Shown: piece by piece, positions 31,801 to 33,874 of the stretch | Position numbering within the stretch: position 1 is the first letter of the stretch | Layout of the letters: each line of letters begins with the position of its first letter | DNA from: a virus | Reading direction: 5' to 3' (one strand) | Virus record (IMG/VR): IMGVR_UViG_3300028794_000017 | Span: 1 to 33,874 of that record | Length of the DNA stretch: 33,874 nt | The notes under the pieces: generated by a model | The model's database searches: none | What the model saw: only the letters and a program-made list of their open reading frames with translations | What the model was told of the DNA's origin: nothing | Program-made: the position numbers and the translations under genes

Positions 31801-31970
31801 GCGCGAACATCATGCGGACCGACGACAAGTTCGTCACGCTCGCTGGCCTTGGTATCGGCAACAGCACGGTGGCAACGTCGGCAGTCGGTGCACTGGCGCG
31901 CAAGATGCAGGTCTTCGACGCGGCGGGTAACTCGCTCGGTTTCGTTCCGATCTACACGAGCATCAGTTAG
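28863..31970 (+). CDS. Large repeat-built fibre or head-decoration protein
   Basis: 1035 residues, TGATG-coupled to the previous gene. The N-terminus has VDVTGDIMTGNLTI (17-30), a motif frequent at the base of phage fibres. A module of about 50-65 residues ending in GDGT..D.NLYR..AN...TDD.F is repeated five times (about 247-303, 355-410, 716-766, 822-872, 927-992). A second module with GAHYEANDHGSVHGHW (122-137) recurs at 517-532. Ser/Thr/Gly/Ala-rich beta structure suits a trimeric fibre. Its place between capsid and neck genes, not with the tail-tip genes, suggests head fibres or decoration, though a tail or side fibre is possible. Confidence 0.8.
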   Translation: MVQLNIVGYTTGDPQKVDVTGDIMTGNLTIEGSGGNSRVIAMESSFSGGENTTDSTSRLILESYQRAQLTATTGQPGHFGEVIRIYSRRWDSKQMIAWYGPTSYDPTTHLPVGNDTAWFWMGAHYEANDHGSVHGHWSVEVPDSNAELQTRFDMRIWNPDTGEFGMDVGEATFYQTHLDINNNGGVHFDYNTGDMVMGQGTNPTPTSVARLDVRNNGAKAAIYASTTADGTASTAVVRVETSSAAKRGIDMRVVGDNVSRARLDSSGTSGSGALTFGDGTVADVRLYRSAVDVLSTDDSYVVAVRQTVGSATLNSRKFYVEDSAGTTQTALFKVTAAGTASQAVVAAEVFDTTKRGFDYRVTADGTSRWRVGINANGSGELTFGNGTLADTNLYREQANMLKTDDVFVINSTTGASALSSLVGGYGNSVAFKGLVLQSSYPSDDIGGGTDGTGRLYTFHYQRGNAYSFGEWHRAMLMRSDAKAMDSMYLPILNGKVAFNDDRTPASGASFSPAYWTGAHFEANDHGSIHGHWELEIPDESGALQGRLEVPYVDQTLTDGLGNTVFGIAYTNIRTNLADFSVRAQLMTAGTYSGQVTALRIGGNNTVNKDIKMSISSDMSDTGRRWAIRVNTDSEVGGGNVGSNWQLIAYDNNGSQLGSSISVDRATRNTTFGAAGSLGARVGVSWATGHGISAQPSISPGSSSAYDATMTATTDRAYQSRVSGDTSSRHVIYTDGKLEWGDGTSRDTNLYRIGANRLATDDSFTITAGELSIGAGLSGNSVFSYTNASATNNGLNLTNTASAGNSGSPHVRMESINVGSLAFTSRITGDTSSRFLQTVAGSMQWGPGGSASRDVTLYRNAVGQLKTDTGFTAANVSIGAALDTSLLYVSGDGTTSNVKLVTSAETSPSTAVLRIEIPTPATASVSKRGFDYRVASDSVSRIRFDMNGGLDADGTTVSASGSGTLWFGDGALADVNLYRKGANIMRTDDKFVTLAGLGIGNSTVATSAVGALARKMQVFDAAGNSLGFVPIYTSIS
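29601..31838 (+). repeat. Five fibre modules with GDGT..D.NLYR signature
   Basis: Degenerate protein repeats encoded at 29601-29771, 29925-30092, 31008-31160, 31326-31478 and 31641-31838. Each ends in a conserved strand-turn-strand segment (LTFGDGT or similar, then LYR, then TDD). The first, second and fifth copies also share KRGxDxRV at their start. Nucleotide identity between copies is only partial, so they are old duplications under protein-level selection. Confidence 0.75.
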
Positions 31971-31979
31971 GAGGTTGCC

Positions 31980-32729
31980 ATGTCTGAAGTTCTGCAAGGA
32001 CAGGACATCACCATCACGGGCACGTTCCTGGAGTACGCGGGTGGCCCGCCTGCTCCGGTGTCCGCTGTGACCGTCACCATCACGTCATCGCTCACTGGTC
32101 TGGCGGTAGTGGGTCCGACCGCAACGGGCGTCCTGAACCTCGCTACGGGCGTCTACAGCTACACGTGGTCGGTACCCGAAGACCAGGCTGCCGGTGATTA
32201 CGCCATCTCGTTCGACGCGACCGACGCGCAGGACGACGACGTTTCAACTTCTGGAACGTTTACAGTCCGGCTCTTCACGGACGAGACGTGGGCAACCATC
32301 CTGGATGTTTCGCGGTACACGGGCGTTGCTGTCGAAGAAACGGATCTCTTCCAAGCGCAAGCCATCATCGAGTTGTTCAGTGGTACGACGATCCTGGCTT
32401 CGCACGGCGAGATGATCACGACGCGGAACCTTCGGCTGCTTCGCATGGCGGTGTCGTACGAAGCGGTGTTCCTGAAGGACCACCCTGGCTTGTTCACGGA
32501 CGCCGACGTCGAGAACTATTCGCAAGACGGCTCCAGTGCCACGTACAGCCACGTGAACGCCGCCCTGCTAGCTCCACTGGCAAAGCGTTGTCTCGACCGC
32601 TTGTCGTGGAAGCTGGAGCCCCTACGTGCCCTGCCTCGCAACCGGCGTGCCGGGATCGACATGGGCATCACGTCCAGCATCATGGACACCGAGGCGGGCG
32701 ACAAATACTTGGTGTGGGAGACGATGTGA
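31980..32729 (+). CDS. Head-tail adaptor (gp6-like) with N-terminal Ig-like domain
   Basis: 249 residues with a strong ribosome site (AGGAGG). Residues 1-97 are beta-rich with the alternating pattern of an Ig-like domain (TVTITSSLTG, ATGVYSYTWSVPE, AGDYAISFDATD). Residues about 98-249 are helical, with YTGVAVEETDLFQAQAIIELFSG (split across 112-134), the typical opening of gp6-type head-tail adaptors that dock below the portal. The stop overlaps the next start (GTGA). The fused surface domain is unusual for this family and may decorate the neck. Confidence 0.75.
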   Translation: MSEVLQGQDITITGTFLEYAGGPPAPVSAVTVTITSSLTGLAVVGPTATGVLNLATGVYSYTWSVPEDQAAGDYAISFDATDAQDDDVSTSGTFTVRLFTDETWATILDVSRYTGVAVEETDLFQAQAIIELFSGTTILASHGEMITTRNLRLLRMAVSYEAVFLKDHPGLFTDADVENYSQDGSSATYSHVNAALLAPLAKRCLDRLSWKLEPLRALPRNRRAGIDMGITSSIMDTEAGDKYLVWETM

Positions 32730-33070
32730 GGACCACGACGACGATCAGCGTTTATCGCGGGACAACGACCAACGACTACGAAGACGTGGTTGCGTTGAAC
32801 GATGAGACAACGCTGGTCGCGTCCGGTGTGCTCGCCAGCATCATCGAGCAATCGCGCCGGGTCTTCACTCCCGTCAGTGACCCCGCGATGGACACCCGTG
32901 TCGTCAGGTATTGCACCGGCCGTATCCGAACCGGTGTCGACCTGCGCAACGACGACCGCGTGAAAGACGAGCGCACCGGTACGATCTACATCGTGGAGGG
33001 GATGCGACAACCATCCTCACCAGTACGCACCAACGAAATCGTCTTCGACATGAAAGTCATAGCAAGTTAA
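32726..33070 (+). CDS. Head-tail stopper-like protein
   Basis: 114 residues from GTG overlapping the adaptor stop. It is a small beta-rich protein with several Arg/Asp turns and a C-terminal strand (TNEIVFDMKV). Its place directly after the adaptor and before the HK97 gp10-like gene is the usual slot for the stopper (head closure) protein that plugs the portal channel after packaging. The role is assigned by order and size; no diagnostic motif is visible. Confidence 0.65.
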   Translation: MRTTTTISVYRGTTTNDYEDVVALNDETTLVASGVLASIIEQSRRVFTPVSDPAMDTRVVRYCTGRIRTGVDLRNDDRVKDERTGTIYIVEGMRQPSSPVRTNEIVFDMKVIAS

Positions 33071-33149
33071 ACAACTGAAGATGCGGTCTTATGCGGGACA
33101 ACCGTTCGGCCGCACCCTCACTTCCACGCTGACGAAGCAGGAGGTAACC

Positions 33150-33518
33150 GTGGCGTACGCCGTAATCATGGCGGGCGGCTGGTCGGAGAAGATCGACCTT
33201 GCTGTCGAGAAGAACATGCTGCGTCCAGTGGCGGAAGCAATCCTGGACGACATGAAGCGCGGTTGCCCCAAGGACACGTGGGAGCTGCACAACTCGCTGG
33301 GTATGGCTATCCGGGGAAACGTCGCACGGATCGGTTCGACTCTCGACCGGTCCGTCTTCACCGAGATGGGTACCAAGCCGCACATCATCCGCAGTCATGG
33401 GAACTATCCCCTGCGGAACAAGGCAACCGGCGAGGTCTTCGGCCGCGTGGTCCACCACCCTGGTACTCCTGCGGAACCGTTCATGCGTCGTGCCCTCTAC
33501 CGCAGAAGGAGTGGCTGA
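33150..33518 (+). CDS. HK97 gp10-like neck / tail completion protein
   Basis: 122 residues from a GTG with GGAGG 7 bases upstream; the longer frame from 33081 has a poor ribosome site. An N-terminal amphipathic helix (AVEKNMLRPVAEAILDDMKR, about 19-38) and a segment with T.EL..SLGM...G, then H......PRN-like residues, end in PAEPFMRRALYRRR. This last part matches the PFLRPAL-type ending of HK97 gp10-like proteins. It lies just before the tail terminator-like gene. The 79-bp gap before it shows no other feature. Confidence 0.75.
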   Translation: MAYAVIMAGGWSEKIDLAVEKNMLRPVAEAILDDMKRGCPKDTWELHNSLGMAIRGNVARIGSTLDRSVFTEMGTKPHIIRSHGNYPLRNKATGEVFGRVVHHPGTPAEPFMRRALYRRRSG

Positions 33519-33519
33519 C

Positions 33520-33874
33520 ATGACGCTTGCATTGCACCCCAACAACGAGATGGTCGCCGTGGCGTGGATCAAAGCCATGCTGGACATCACTTCAGTAGCT
33601 ACAACGCTGCCGGACAAAGAGTCATGGGGCGAAGACGGCTTCGTCCAGGTGTCCAACGTCGGCGGCGAGAGCAACATCTACGTCCCCATGCGGGAACCGA
33701 TCCTGTCCATCGACTGCTGGGGCTGGTCAGCCAACAGCGCCAAGCCAGCGTGGAACCAGGCGAACAATCTTGCGGAAGCAATCCGTATGGCGTCCTTCGA
33801 CTACGACAACGCTGGACGCCTGCTTTCACTGCCTGGAAGTTATCCAGACGCACGAGTGAAGTCGGTGTACCTGA
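33520..33874 (+). CDS. Tail terminator-like / tail completion protein, N-terminal part
   Basis: The ATG at 33520 is one base after the previous stop, with AGGAG upstream at 33507-33511. The reading frame runs off the right edge and continues at base 1 of the window, ending at 260, giving 148 residues once the duplicated 168 bases are collapsed. The product begins with a helix (EMVAVAWIKAMLD) and then mixed strands, as in tail terminator proteins of the lambda gpU type. Assignment is mainly positional: after the gp10-like protein and before the major tail protein. Confidence 0.6.
   Translation, partial: MTLALHPNNEMVAVAWIKAMLDITSVATTLPDKESWGEDGFVQVSNVGGESNIYVPMREPILSIDCWGWSANSAKPAWNQANNLAEAIRMASFDYDNAGRLLSLPGSYPDARVKSVYL
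33707..33874. repeat. Terminal overlap, right copy
   Basis: Direct copy of bases 1-168 with a single mismatch at 33748. It lies within the tail terminator-like gene that begins at 33520. Joining 33706 to base 1 restores an uninterrupted reading frame ending at 260. Confidence 0.9.

Noticed and set aside
1-33874. Integrase, attachment site, CRISPR array, insertion sequence
   Set aside because: No recombinase motif, no regularly spaced repeats with spacers, and no terminal inverted repeats with target duplications were found.

Overview
The window reads as one complete small tailed-phage genome with a siphovirus layout. The first 168 bases recur as the last 168 bases (one mismatch), and the gene cut by the left edge is the same gene cut by the right edge. 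The sequence therefore behaves as a circle (or circularly permuted molecule) with a unit of about 33,706 bp. The composition is GC-rich, GTG starts are frequent, Shine-Dalgarno sites are strong (AAGGAGA recurs), and the small genes are of kinds common in actinobacterial phages. An actinobacterial host is likely, but this is inference. I see no integrase, CI-type repressor, tRNA, CRISPR array or insertion sequence.

The virion genes form one long plus-strand block that crosses the window edge. In order they are a JAMM-type metalloprotease (21134), small and large terminase, portal, MuF-like head protein, scaffold, major capsid protein and an acidic/basic linker protein. These are followed by a large repeat-built fibre protein (28863-31970), an Ig-fused head-tail adaptor, a head-tail stopper-like protein, an HK97 gp10-like protein and a tail terminator-like protein that continues at base 1. 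The block then continues with the major tail protein, tail assembly chaperones with a programmed -1 frameshift, the tape measure, three tail-tip genes and a strong terminator at 9048-9087.

A minus-strand block (13481 to 9122) encodes a small membrane protein, an NDP-sugar epimerase/dehydratase-like enzyme, three glycosyltransferases and two coiled-coil proteins. Most junctions are ATGA/TGATG overlaps, so it looks like one translationally coupled glycan-modification operon. A 57-residue ribbon-helix-helix protein is divergently transcribed from its head. A second minus-strand block (17164 to 13789) holds a RecA/RepA-like ATPase with a winged helix, several unknown small proteins, a membrane protein and an HNH endonuclease. 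A plus-strand early-type block (17422-19981) holds a basic protein, a membrane protein, a 415-residue unknown and a winged-helix protein. A short minus block (21023-20062) holds two small membrane proteins and an acidic protein.

The most interesting non-coding signals are three. First, a palindromic motif GGGYGTACGTACR occurs upstream of three transcription units, and the best copy lies at the ribbon-helix-helix gene. Second, a 42-bp element is present in two inverted copies, one upstream of the replication ATPase gene and one inside its linker codons. Third, there is a GGGAAAT slippery heptamer. The scaffold and capsid proteins also share an N-terminal motif. No endolysin or DNA polymerase is recognisable although the genome appears complete.
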